64,000 nt of DNA from Hanleya hanleyi (lineage: Eukaryota > Mollusca > Polyplacophora > Lepidopleurida > Hanleyidae), in NCBI GenBank assembly GCA_036873755.1, contig JAVTVY010020362.1:1-64000 (forward strand). Reading direction: 5' to 3'. The position numbers and the translations under genes are program-made. The notes below the pieces were generated by a model. That model saw nothing but the letters and a program-made list of their open reading frames with translations. It ran no database searches and was not told the DNA's origin. This document shows positions 24,101 through 35,543 of this stretch, piece by piece (position 1 is the first letter of the stretch; every line of letters begins with the position of its first letter).

Positions 24101-27100
24101 CCTTCAGCTATAGTGCCAACACTGCCTTTTCCCCACCAATGTAATATTTCATACCTTGAGCTAGTGCCAACACTGCCTTTTCCCCACCAGTGTTATATTT
24201 CATACCTTCAGCTATAGTGCCAACAACGCCTTCTCCCCACCAATGTAATATTTCATACCTTCAGCTAGCGCCAACACTGCCTTTTCCCCACCAATGTTAT
24301 ATTTCACACCTTCAGCTGGTGCCAACAATGCCTTCTCCCCACCAATGTTATATTTCATACCTTCAGCTGGTGCCAACAATGCCTTCTCCCCATCAATGTT
24401 ATATTTCATACCTTCAGCTTGTGCCAACAATGCCTTCTCCCCACCAATGTTATATTTCATACCTTCAGCTAGTGTCAACACTGCCTTTTCCACACCAATG
24501 TTATATTTCATACCTTCAGCTGGTGCCAACAATGCCTTCTCCTCACCAATGTTAAATTTCATACCTTCAGCTTGTGCCAACACAGCCTTTTCCACACCAA
24601 TGTTATATTTCATACCTTCAGCTGGTGCCAACAATACCTTCTCCCCACCAATGTAATACTTCATACCTTCAGCTTGTGCCAACACTATCTTTTCCCCACC
24701 AATGTTATATTTCATACCTTCAACACTGCCTTCTCCCCACTCATGTTATATTTCATACCTTCAGCTGGTGTCACCACTGCCTTCTCTCCACCAATGTTAT
24801 ATATTTCAACACTTCAGCTAGTGTCAACACTGCCTTCTCACCACCCATGTTTTATTTCATACCTTCAGCTAGTGTCGACACTGCCTTCTCCCCACCAATG
24901 TTATATTTCATACCTTCAGCTGGTGCCAACAATGCCTTCTCCCCAACAATGTAATATTTAACACCTTCAGCTGGTGTCGACACCGCCTTCTCCCCACCAA
25001 GGTTATATTACATACCATCAGCTAGTGCCAACACTGCCTTCTCCCCAACAATGTAATATTTATAACCTTCAGCTACATGTAGTGCCAACAATGCCTTCTC
25101 CCCACCAATGTAATATTTAATACCTTCAGCTGGTGTCGACACCGCCTTCTCCCCACCAAGGTTATATTTCATACCCTCAGCTGGTGCCAACAATGCCTTC
25201 TCCCCAACAATGTAATATTTATTACCTTCAGCTAGTGCCAACAATGCCTTCTCCCCACCAATGTAATATTTAACACCTTCAGCTGGTGTCGACACCGCCT
25301 TCTCCCCACCAAGGTTATATTTCATACCTTCAGCTAGTGCCAACACGGACTTCTCCCCACCAATGTAATATTTAACATCTTCAGCTGGTGTCGACACCGC
25401 CTTCTCCCCACCAATGTAATATTTAATACCTTCAGCTGGTGTCGACACCGCCTTCTCCCCACCAAGGTTATATTTCATACCATCAGCTGGTGCCAACACT
25501 GCCTTCTCCCCACCAATGTAATATTTAATACCTTCAGCTGGTGTCGACCCCGCCTTCTCCCCACCAATGTTATATTTCATACCTTCAGCTGGTGCCAACA
25601 ATGCCTTCTCCCCACCAATGTAATATTTAATACCTTCAGATAGCACCAACACTGCATTCTTCACACCAATGTTATTTCATACCTTCAGCTGGTGTCGACA
25701 CTGCCTTTTCCCCACCAATGTTATATTTCATACCTTCAGCTATAGTGCCAACACTGCCTTTTCCCCACCAATGTAATATTTCATACCTTGAGCTAGTGCC
25801 AACACCGCCTTCTCCCCACCAATGTAATATTTCATACCTTCAGCTGGTGCCAACAATGCCTTCTCCCCATCAATGTAATATTTCATACCTTCAGCTGGTG
25901 CCAACAATGCCTTCTCCCCACCAATGTTATATTTCATACCTTCAGCTAGTGCCAACACTGCCTTCTCCTCACCAATGTTATATTTCATACCTTCAGCTTG
26001 TGCCAACAATGCCTTCTCCCCACCAATGTAATATTTCATACCTTCAGCTATTGCCAACACTGCCTTCTCCCACCAATGCAATATTTCATACCTTCAGCTA
26101 GTGCCAACACTGCCTTTTCCCCACCAGTGTTATATTTCATACCTTCAGCTATAGTGCCAACAACGCCTTCTCCCCACCAATGTAATATTTCATACCTTCA
26201 GCTAGTGCCAACACTGCCTTTTCCACACCAATGTTATATTTCATACCTTCAGCTGGTGCCAACAATGCCTTCTCCCCATCAATGTTATATTTCATACCTT
26301 CAGCTTGTGCCAACAATGCCTTCTCCCCACCAATGTAATATTTCATACCTTCAGCTAGTGTCAACACTGCCTTTTCCACACCAATGTTATATTTCATACC
26401 TTCAGCTGGTGCCAACAATGCCTTCTCCCCACCAATGTTAAATTTCATACCTTCAGCTTGTGCCAACACTGCCTTTTCCACACCAATGTTATATTTCATA
26501 CCTTCAGCTGGTGCCAACAATGCCTTCTCCCCACCAATGTAATACTTCATACCTTCAGCTTGTGCCAACACTATCTTTTCCCCACCAATGTTATATTTCA
26601 TACCTTCAACACTGCCTTCTCCCCACTCATGTTATATTTCATACCTTCAGCTGGTGTCACCACTGCCTTCTCTCCACCAATGTTATATATTTCAACACTT
26701 CAGCTAGTGTCAACACTGCCTTCTCACCACCCATGTTTTATTTCATACCGTCAGCTAGTGTCGACACTGCCTTCTCCCCACCAATGTTATATTTCATACC
26801 TTCAGCTAGTGCCAACAATGCCTTCTCCCCACCAATGTTATATTTCACACCTTCAGCTAGTTGGTTGTTTGAACTTTAACGTCGCGCCTAACCTTATTGG
26901 TCACACGGCGACGATGACCCAAACAAACATACCCTAACAAAACCCTAATCCTAACAAAAACCGAACCAATACTACAAAAAACAATTTGAATTTCGAATTT
27001 TGAAAATTAGGCTCTACAGACACTGATCACAATGGATCCTCAGAGAGCTACCTTCAGCTAGTGTCAACATTGCCTTCTCCCCACCCATGTTATATTTCAT

Positions 27101-27640
27101 ACCTTCAGCTGGTGTCAACACTGCCTTCTCCCCATCAATGTTATATATTTCATACCTTCAGCTAATGTCGACACTGCCTTTTGTCCACCAATGTTATATT
27201 TTGTACCTTCAGCTAGTGCCAACACTGCGCCTTCTCCCCACCAATGTAATATTTCATACCTTCAGCTAGTGTCAACACTGCCTTCTCCACACCAATGTAA
27301 TATTTCATATCTTCAGCTAGTGTCATCACTGCCTTCTCCCCACCAATGTAATATTTCATATCTTCAGCTAGTGTCATCACTGCCTTCACTCCACCAATGT
27401 TATATTTCATACCTTCAGCTGGTGCCAACGCTGCCTTTTCCCCACCAATGTTATATTTCATACCTTCAGCTAGTGCCAACACCGCCTTCTCCCCACCAAT
27501 GTAATATTTCATACCTTCAGGTGGTGCCAACACTGCCTTTTCCCCACCAATGTTATATTTCATACCTTCAGCAGATGACAACACTGCCTTCTCCCCACCA
27601 GTGTTATATTTCATACCTTCAGCTGGTGTCGACACTGCCT
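21166..27640 (-). repeat. 51-bp minisatellite derived from the DOHH exon 3 end and its splice donor (left block)
   Basis: Over 120 units (estimated as length/51). On the minus strand each unit reads NIGGEKAVLALAEG|MKY, where the bar marks the position of the real exon 3 donor: CTGAAG followed by GTATGAAAT. The codons before the bar are those of DOHH exon 3, so the array is a tandem copy of an exon-intron junction. Since 51 is divisible by three, long ORFs appear on both strands, but they are products of periodicity. Unit variants (ATAACATTGG/ATATTACATT, GCAGTGTTGG/GCATTGTTGG) are shuffled in higher-order blocks. A 190-bp foreign island lies at about 26868-27055. Confidence 0.9.
26868..27055. 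other. Non-repeat island in the DOHH minisatellite
   Basis: About 190 bp unlike the 51-bp unit, starting TTGGTTGTTTGAACTTTAAC and including GTCGCGCC, CACACGGCGACGATG and an A-rich (ACAAAACCCTAATCCTAACA) part. The start resembles the TTGTTTAACGTCGC sequence common in mollusc repeats, so it may be a truncated SINE-like insertion. The CCCTAA-like run is too short to be telomeric. Confidence 0.4.
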
Positions 27641-27654
27641 TCCCCCCACCATTG

Positions 27655-28194
27655 TGTTATGGTATTGTAGTTTACTATTAGACATTGTAGATGTTTCTGG
27701 AATGATAGAGCTACGTAGGATTGTCCACGTGCTGTTATCTCGGTTAATCACTTCGAGCTTTCTGGAAGCTAATTGTAATTGTATCTGGGTCAGATCATAC
27801 GTCAATGCTGTATGTTGTGGAATGATCTCGAATGCCCCACAGAGTATAAATAGCCTAACATTCAGTGATCGAGGAGGGAATTCAAACTGGCTTTATGTGG
27901 GTGCGTTATACTTACTATGTTACTTTTGCTGCGGATTGTATACTCCTGTGAATTGACTTTGGCTGCTGTGTTATCTACGTGATTGAACTGTCGGAAACTG
28001 GACAACAACTGAGCAGTGTTCAAATGTCAAACTACAGAAACGCAATGGAGAGATTCCTGCACGTCAGTACAGACTGTGAAATATACACCGGTATAGCATT
28101 GAACAGTAGGACTGTATTTCTCATTTATTTGTTGTATTAACCTTGCTTAATTTGTATATGTTACGTTTTTTCTATTATCGTTTATGACGTAACA
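27655..28194 (+). repeat. 5' LTR of Gypsy-2
   Basis: Starts TGTTATGGTATTGTAGTTTA and ends near TATGACGTAACA. It is about 90% or more identical by eye to the 3' LTR at 33045-33658. Right after it comes TCGGGGGCCTGCCCGCGA (28199-28216), which resembles a primer-binding site for tRNA-Pro (pattern TGGGGGCTCGTCC) with changes. The insertion interrupts the 51-bp array. Confidence 0.85.
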
Positions 28195-28289
28195 AAAATC
28201 GGGGGCCTGCCCGCGAGCTTTGTTTACTTTACAGCTGCCAGCTGATCAGCTTTGCAACATAGTTCTAAATTGATACATTGTCTAAATTT

Positions 28290-29480
28290 GTGAGGTCAGG
28301 GAGTGTCATTTGAACCAGCACAGTTTGCTTAAAAGCCTAGTCGGGAGGTATTTGATGAATCACGCAAAGATGATTTGTTCGCGCTGTGTAGATTCCTAGA
28401 AATTAAAGCTAAAACATCTTTGAGAAAGCAAGAAATTAAGAAACTCATTATTAAACATTTTGTTAGCAAACAACTTTGAGATGAAAGTGATTTTGATTTA
28501 ACTGAGGAAACAGCTGATGATTTGGAAATAAAGAAATTAGAATTGCAAAATCAGCGGGAATTAAAGAAATTAGAATTAGAAAAAGAGGAAAGAGAGAAAG
28601 AAAGACAGTTTCAATTAGAGAGAGAAAAGTTAGAAAAAGACAGAGAATTAGAGAGAGAAAGGGAAGAAAGAAACTTTCAGTCAGAAATGAAGCATAAGGA
28701 ATTACAGTCGCAAACAAGTCCTCTTGCACATGCACCTGTACAATCACAATCAAAATTTGATGCGGCTCGTCAAATACGTCTCGAAGAAGTTGATAAATAT
28801 TTTCTGCATTTTGAAAAAATTGCTGAAAATTTAAACTGGCCAAAAGAAAATTGGAGTTTACTTCTTCAAAGTGTTTTGATCGGAAAGGCAAGGGACATTT
28901 ACACTCAATTGCCGGAAGCAAGCATCAAATTATGATATAGTGAAGGGTTTAATCCTTAAAAGTTATGAATTAGTTCCTGAAGCTTCTAGACAAAAGTTTC
29001 GTAGTTGTGAAAAAGGAAACTCGCAGACTCATGTAGAATTTGCTCGTTCAAAAGAACAGTTATTTGATAGGTGGTGTGCTTCGGTTAAAATTGACAACCA
29101 ATTTGAAAGCCTTAGACAGCTTATGCTGGTAGAAGAATTTAAAAGGTGTATCCATGGTGATATTAGAACATTTCTTGATGAAAAGAATGCCAACACTTTA
29201 GACAAAGCAGCACGATTTGCTGATGAATACGCCCTGACACACAAATTATCATTTGTCAATGCTGTTAAGCCAAGTTCATTCCAGTCTAATCTCTCGGGTA
29301 ACAAACCCAGTTCTTTCTCAGGGCCTAAAACTTTTAATACCAGTTACAAAGGTCAAAGGTCAAACACAAAATCTCAGTCACCCACTTTTAACCCTCAAAA
29401 TAAGTCTCCCGTTTGCAGCTATTGTAAGGAGGAGGACATTTAATGGCTCATTGTTTTAAATTGAAAAGAAAACAACATGA
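28290..29480 (+). pseudogene. Gypsy-2 gag (frameshifted)
   Basis: Begins with a helical N-terminal part (DDLFALCRFLEIKAKTS) broken by a TGA at about 28478. A strongly charged coiled coil follows (Glu/Lys/Arg-rich, 28522-28690), then a capsid-like segment (KYFLHFEKIAENLNWPKENW, GKARDIYTQLPEA). A one-base frameshift near 28930 moves on to LKSYELVPEASRQKFRSCEK, a SCAN-like region seen in some metazoan gypsy gags. The zinc knuckle CSYCKEE...MAHC is split by a further frameshift near 29437. Confidence 0.8.
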
Positions 29481-29689
29481 TCAAGCCTTTCAAAAGCCCA
29501 GTGGTGTTCTCACTTCAAGATCTATACCCAAGCAGGTTAGTGACGTTCATAATGTATATGACGTTAAGATGGCCAAGGACACTGTTCCTATTAGTTCTAT
29601 CAAGGACAATGTTGAAAGTTTTTCAAATCCTGTTAGGGAGATTTTTGAATCATTTATCCACAATGGTGGTGTCACTTTCAAGTGATTTT

Positions 29690-30157
29690 TCTAATGCTAC
29701 TCCTGTGAAGATTTTGCGAGACACGGGCGCGTCCCAGTCTCTTTTGTTGATAGATACTTTGCCGTTTTCTGACTCTTCATATGCAGACAGTAATGTCCTG
29801 ATTAAAGGGGTAGATTCTGTAAATTATACACCCGTTCCGCCCCATAACGTTCATCTGTCTTCCGACTTGATTTCTGGAACTGTTACGGTGGGTATTAAAG
29901 GTAGTTTACCATTTGAGGGTGTTCAGTTACTTCTTGGTAATGATCGTGCGGGAGATAAGGTCGGGGTTAACCCGATTGTAACTGACAAGCCTTGTTTGGA
30001 TCAGATCCATGATCCAGTTGAAGACGAAATTCAGGGTTTGTATCCTGCTTGTGCAGTTACTAGAGCCATGAGTAAATTGGCTGAGGAGTCTGAAAAGTCT
30101 CTTAAAGATGACGTCATCGATAACGTTTGTTTAGCTCTGACACTTTCGTGTATTTAA
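29690..30157 (+). pseudogene. Gypsy-2 aspartic protease
   Basis: Contains the active-site box ILRDTGASQSLLL (D-T-G-A-S) and a later LLLGNDRAGDKVG, matching the ILG(N)D element near the C-terminus of gypsy proteases. The frame continues to ACAVTRAMSKL, typical of the linker after the protease, and stops at about 30157. A gap to the next open segment (30306) still shows diverged pol sequence in other frames. Confidence 0.8.
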
Positions 30158-30305
30158 ATGATGAGGCTGATAAGCCATATTTTGATAGCAAATTGGAATG
30201 TTCTAATGACAAAATTTCAAAATCACAGCTGGTTAATGAACAGCATAGTGACAAGGACATTTCCAAGTTGTTTGACAGGGCAGTAGATAGTGTGATGTAA
30301 CTCAA

Positions 30306-31733
30306 GTGCCTGTGTGTTACTTTTGGAAGAATGATGTCCTTATGCTCAAATGGCTACCGCCAGATGTGTCACCTGATGATGAGTGGGCAGTTAAGTATCA
30401 GATTGTAGTATCAAATTCATATCGTTCAGATATCCTCAGACTAGCCCATGAAACACCTCTTTCAGGCCATTTAGATGTAAACAAAACATATTACAAAATT
30501 GTAAATCATTTCTATCAGCCAAATTTAAAGAAAGATGTTACAGAATTTTGTAGGTCATGCCACACATGCCAAATGGTAGGAAAACCAAACCAAACCATAC
30601 CAAAGGTCCCTCTACAACTAATCCCTGCATTTGGGGAAGCCTTTAGTAGGGTGATTATAGATTGTGTTGGTCCATTACCGAAAACAAAGTCAGGCAATCA
30701 ATACATGTTAACAAAGATGTGTGCTTCAACCAGGTTCCCCGAGGCCATTCCTTTACGGAATATTAAGGCAAAAACTATTGTTAAGGCCTTAGTTAAGTTT
30801 TTCACACTTGTCGGCCTACACCAGTCTGTTTAGTCTGATCAGGGATCTAATTTCATGTCAGGAATCTTTCAACAAGTCATGCATGAATTGGGAATAAAGC
30901 AGTACAAATCACCTGCATACCACCCAGAAAGCCAAGGCGCATTAGACAGATTTCACCAAACATTAAAGAACATGATTAGAACTTATTGTTTTGACACTGA
31001 GAAAGACTGGGATAAAGGCATACATTTGTTATTGTTTGCTGTTAGAGAGTCTGTTCAAGAGTCTTTAGGCTTCAGTCCATTTGAATTAGTCTTTGGTCAT
31101 ACAGTTAGAGGACCACTTAAACTGTTAAAGGATAAGTTCCTAGACAGTGATCTTGACTCGTGTAATCTCTTACAATATGTGTCGGACTTTCGCACCAGGC
31201 TGACTAAAGCACGTGATTTGGCCATGTCAAATTAAAAGTCAGCGCAAAAATATATGAAAATAACCTATGATATACATGCCCTTAAACGAAGTTTCAAACC
31301 TGGTGAGAAGGTACTGGCTTTTCTGCCTATTTCTGGTAATCCACTTAAGGCTAGATATTATGGTCCTTATGTCATTGAAAAGAAATTAAGTGACCTTAAT
31401 TATGTAATTCAGACTCCTGACAGGCGTAAAAACAAACAGTTATGTCATGAAAATATGTCAAAGTTATACATAGACAGAGATAGCACTAACAGTACTGTAC
31501 AGCCTGTAAGTGTAGTTAGTTCTGACCCTGATAATAATGAAACTTGTGAAGAGCCCATGACAGCGGCGAAATTACAGAACTCTGACATTCTACTTAATTT
31601 GGATTCCAAGTTGTGTCATCTTGTACCAGCGCGTCAGGAAGAACTTCGAACTCTTCTCAGTCAATATGAACATTTGTTTTCCGATATCTCCACTCGGACT
31701 GATACAATTTCACATCAATCTCGGAGATTCTAA
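30306..31733 (+). pseudogene. Gypsy-2 integrase (located before the reverse transcriptase)
   Basis: An integrase with an HHCC zinc finger (HETPLSGHLDVNKTYYK, CRSCHTCQ), the first catalytic Asp in VIIDCVGPLPKTKSGNQY and the second in SDQGSNFMSG, just after an in-frame TAG at about 30831. The third position sits in YHPESQGALDRFHQ, where family members have Glu before RF. Here it is Asp, so the DDE triad is altered. The C-terminal part (LAFLPISGNPLKARYYGPYVI) is a GPY/F module. The integrase lies upstream of the reverse transcriptase, the reverse of ordinary Ty3/gypsy order and characteristic of the Gmr1-like group. Confidence 0.9.
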
Positions 31734-32408
31734 TCCAGTGAAGCAACATCCATATCGTTTGAATCACATTAAACAATACTACCTGAAAAAAGAGATTCAG
31801 TATTTATTGGACAATGACGTGATTGAACCAAGTAATAGTAACTGGAGTTCACCTTGTATCCTCGTTCCAAAGCCAGATGGCAGTTACAGGATGTGTACTG
31901 ACTACAGAAAGGTGAACACATCGACCAAAACAGACACATTCCACGCAGTGACGATTGCATTGATAAAGTGGGAAGTGCCAAGTTTGTGTCAAAGTTTGAT
32001 CTTCTGAAAGGATTTTGGCAAGTTCCACTGACAGATCGTGCAAAGGAGATATCAGCATTCGTCGCTTAAGAGGGTCTGTTCCAGTACAAAGTCATGCCAT
32101 TTGGAATGAAAAATTATCCAGCCACGTTCCAGCGTCTCATCAACCATGTTACTTCTGGTTTGGAAGGATGTGAGACTTACATTGATGACGTCATTGTCTA
32201 TAGCGATACATGGAAAGATCATCTACAGAGAATTCGCGCACTATTCAATCGGCTGAGTGACGCCAAGCTGACAGTCAACCTTGGAAAAAGTGAATTTAGA
32301 CAAGCACGGGTGACATTCTTGGGTCATGCTGTAGGTCAGGGTCAGGTAAAACCTGTAGATGCTAAGGTTAGTGCTATCTCGCTATACCAATATGTAAGAG
32401 ACAACTGA
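31640..32408 (+). pseudogene. Gypsy-2 reverse transcriptase
   Basis: Fingers and palm: NPVKQHPYRLNHIKQYYLKK, WSSPCILVPKPDGSYRMCTD and YRKVN. A frame change near 31950 is followed by KFVSKFDLLKGFWQVPL and, after a stop at about 32066, by EGLFQYKVMPFGMKNYPATF and CETYIDDVIVYSDTWKDHL, with the YIDD catalytic box intact. The thumb region (VTFLGHAVGQGQVKP) follows. At least two frame breaks and one stop show the copy is dead. Confidence 0.85.
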
Positions 32409-33000
32409 TGCGTTTCTTGGGTATGGCTGGTTTTGTCCAAATTTTTCAGATATTACTGAACCTTTAACTCAATTCTTAAGAAAGAGGGTAACTTTTGTTT
32501 GGACCGATGAATGTGAATCAGCTTTTGAAAACCTGAAAGCCATACTTAAGAGCGCGGCAGTTCTTTCAGCACCAGATTTTGATTCACCTTTTCAACTGGC
32601 TGTAGATGCTAGTGATGTTGCTGCTGGTGCCGTTTTGTTACAAGAAGGTATAGATGGTGTAGATCACCCAATATGTTATTTTTCATGTAAATTTGACAAA
32701 CATCAGAGAAATTATTCTACAATTGAGAAAGAATGTTTGGCAATGATATTGGCTTTACAACATTTTGATGATTGTGTTACTTCTTCATCATTGCCAATTA
32801 CTGTATTCAGTGATCACAATCCACTTGTTTTCATAAGATGAAAAACAAAAATCAAAGATTGTTGAAATGGAGTTTGGTGTTACAAGAATTCAATATTGAA
32901 ATCAGACATATTAAGGACAATTTGATTGCTGATTGTGTCTCGCATGTAATGTACATATGTTTGTCAACATTTTTGCTGTTGTAATATAGATCTTTTTGCA
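32409..33000 (+). pseudogene. Gypsy-2 RNase H
   Basis: After a frame change the thumb/connection continues (ITEPLTQFLRKRVTFVWTDE). RNase H then follows with LAVDASDVAAGAVLLQEG, CYFSCKFDKHQRNYSTIEKE and ITVFSDHNPLVFI, which hold the Asp, Glu and Asp positions expected of the domain. The final part (LLKWSLVLQEFNIEIRHIKD) is in another frame after a stop near 32839. Pol ends here, directly before the 3' polypurine tract, as expected when integrase is upstream. Confidence 0.85.
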
Positions 33001-33044
33001 ATAATAGTTCCAAGTTTGAAACTTTCTTTTTTTAAGAGGAGGCG

Positions 33045-33658
33045 TGTCATGGTATTGTAGTTTACTATTAGACATTGTAGATGTTTCTGGAATGATAGAG
33101 CTACGTAGGCTTGTCCACATACTGTTATGTGGGTTAATCACTTCGAGCTTTCTGGAAGCTTATTGTAATTGTATCTGGGTCAGATCATACGTCAAAGCTG
33201 TATGTTGTGGAATGATCTTGAATGCCCCGTATAGTATACCCCATTCAGTGATCGAGAAGGGAATTCAAACTGGCTTTATGTGGGTGCATTATACTTACTA
33301 TGTTACTTTTGCTGCGGATTGTATACTCTTGTGAATTGACTTTGGCTGCTGTGTTATCTACGTGATTGAACTGTCGGAAACTGGACAACAACTGAGCAGT
33401 GTTCAAATATCAAACAACAGAAACGCAATTTCTGCACCTCGGCACGGACTGTAGAGAGATTTCTGCACGTCAGTATGGACTGTGAAATATACACCGGTTT
33501 AGCATTGAACAGTAGGACTGTATTTCTCAAGTTATTTGTTGTATTATCCTTGCATAATTTGTATATGATTTTAGTATTGTAAATAAATATTTGATTATTA
33601 ATCCCTGACTTCACAGAAGTTTTCTGTTACGTTTTTTCTATTATCATTCATGACATAA
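33045..33658 (+). repeat. 3' LTR of Gypsy-2
   Basis: Preceded by a purine-rich run TTAAGAGGAGGCG (33032-33044). It begins TGTCATGGTATTGTAG and ends near CATGACATAA, after which the 51-bp array resumes in the same unit (ATGGTATATTTTATACCTTC). Relative to the 5' LTR it has extra copies of a GCAC(G/C)TC(A/G)G block near 33435-33475 and about 50 additional bp near 33565-33620 that include AATAAATATTTG. Confidence 0.85.
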
Positions 33659-33664
33659 ATGGTA

Positions 33665-34745
33665 TATTTTATACCTTCAGCTAGTGCCAACACTGCCTTC
33701 TCCCCACCAATGTAATATTTCATACCTTCAGGTGGTGCCAACACTGACTTTTCCCCACCAATGTTATATTTCATATCTTCAGCTAGTGTCAACACTGCCT
33801 TATACCCACCAATGTTATATTTCATACCTTCAGCTAGTGCCAACACGGCTTTTCCCCACCAATGTTATATTTCATATCTTCAGCTAGTGTCAACACTGCC
33901 TTCTCCCCACCAATGTTAAATTTCATACCTTCAGCTAGTGTCAACACTGCCTTCTCCCCACCAATGTTATATTTAATACCTTCAGCTAGTGCCAACACTG
34001 CCATTTCCCCACCACTATTATATTTCATACCTTCAGCTAATGTCAACACTGCCTTCTCCCCACCAATGTTATATTTCATACCTTCAGCTAGTGCCAACAC
34101 TGCCTTCTCCCCATCAATGTTATATTTCATACCTTCAGCTAGTGCCAACACTGCGCCTTCTCCCCACCAATGTAATATTTCATACCTTCAGCTAGTGCCA
34201 ACACTGCCTTCTCCCCACCAATGTTAAATTTCATACCTTCAGCTAGTGTCAACACTGCCTTCTCCCGACCAATGTTATATTTAATACCTTCAGCTAGTGC
34301 CAACACTGCCATTTCCCCACCACTATTATATTTCATACCTTCAGCTAATGTCAATACTGCCTTCTCCCCACCAATGTTATATTTTATACCTTCAGCTAGT
34401 GTCAACACTGCCTTCTCCCCATCAATGTTATATTTCATACCTTCAGCTAGTGCCAACACTGCGCCTTCTCCCCATCAATGTTATATTTCATACCTTCAGC
34501 TAGTGCCAACACTGCGCCTTCTCCCCACCAATGTAATATTTCATACCTTCAGCTAGTGCCAACACTGCCTTCTCCCCACCAATGTTATATTTCATACCTT
34601 CAGCTGGTGTCAACACTGCCTTTTACCCACCAATGTTATATTTCATACCTTCAGCTAGTGTCAACACTGCCTTTTCCCCACCAATGTTATATTTCATACC
34701 TTCAGCTAGTGCCAACACTGCCTTCTCTCCACCAATGTTTCGCAA
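33665..34745 (-). repeat. 51-bp DOHH splice-donor minisatellite (right block, adjoining exon 3)
   Basis: About 21 units of the same 51-bp repeat, running without interruption into the coding end of exon 3. The last two units on the right read ...GGEKAVLALAEGMKYNIGGEKAVLTLAEGMKYNIGG and then a TAA, created where GGGGAGAAGG became GGGTAAAAGG (about 34624). A larger duplication inside the block is visible: about 33890-34170 resembles 34200-34480. Confidence 0.9.
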
Positions 34746-34940
34746 TGAAAACATTGCTCTGTAACGCTGGAATAATGGTAACTCTTCGTCCAGCAAAATC
34801 CTCTTTAGTGATTCAACATCTTGTTCTCTTGAAGGAGGGGCTGGGTCTATGGAGGAATAATGTCGCCTGTCAAAGCTCTTTTGTTCTTTACCTATCAGCC
34901 AGTGTATTCTGTTAATGGCCAACTGACAGGTCTCTGCAAC
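34700..34940 (-). CDS. DOHH: Deoxyhypusine hydroxylase, exon 3
   Basis: The middle of DOHH (VAETCQLAINRIHWLIGKEQ, IDPAPPSREQDVESLKRILL, PLFQRYRAMFSLRNIGG, EKAVLALAE plus one base). It spans the linker between the two HEAT halves and the start of the second half. The acceptor is TTTTTAAG on the minus strand (34941-34948). The first phase-compatible donor is GAAG|GTATGA (exon end 34700). A second identical donor 51 bp further (exon end 34649) is also in phase and would add 17 residues before joining exon 4. Exon length 241 bp. Confidence 0.93.
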
Positions 34941-34944
34941 CTTA

Positions 34945-35015
34945 AAAATATCACCATATCTATATATATCACCATATCTATATATATCACCATATCTATA
35001 TATCATCATATCTAT
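34945..35015. repeat. 18-bp tandem repeat in DOHH intron 2
   Basis: About four copies of ATCACCATATCTATATAT, just upstream (minus sense) of the exon 3 acceptor. Confidence 0.85.
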
Positions 35016-35067
35016 ATATAGAAACCATATAGTCAACATGGTAAGGAGTCAGGTCCTGTTTGAAAAT

Positions 35068-35165
35068 ATTTTAACTGGTACCAGTATATTAGGCTGAATG
35101 TTTAACTGGTACCAGTATATTAGGCTGAATGTTTAACTGGTACCAGTATATTAGGCTGAATGTTT
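35068..35165. repeat. 31-bp tandem repeat in DOHH intron 2
   Basis: Three perfect copies of a unit with AACTGGTACCAGTATATTAG; AACTGGTACCAGTAT contains the palindrome ACTGGTACCAGT. Confidence 0.9.
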
Positions 35166-35543
35166 CATCCTGTTTATGTCATTTCAGAAGACTCTAAATG
35201 TAAGATAAGATTGGAACTTTATTTAAAGTTTATTGTGAAACAATTTTAAGCTCTTACAAGGGCTAGCAATACAGAGTAAAATACAAAAAAACAAAAGTGG
35301 CATAAATGTATAAAAGATGACAAAAAATGTAAACTAAGTTCCTGAATCATGATACAGCAAACATCAACACTAGGCATTATTTTTTTTTTTTTTCCATTTT
35401 GCTTAAATCATAACACAGGTCCTCAACTATAACTACAGCACTGGTTTTAAAACTCAAGAACGTATAGTACCAACAGTATGGTATATGACAAACTTTAAAT
35501 ACAGTCCTTGTGAATATTATTAGTAATTATAAGTTACGTGTAC

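Noticed and set aside
26925..26960. Telomere-like CCCTAA motifs
   Set aside because: Only two or three imperfect units inside an A-rich stretch; no array.
21020..27670. Many 60-270-residue ORFs on both strands of the DOHH array
   Set aside because: A 51-bp unit keeps frames open by periodicity. Only the codons adjoining exon 3 (and possibly one extra unit) can belong to the gene.
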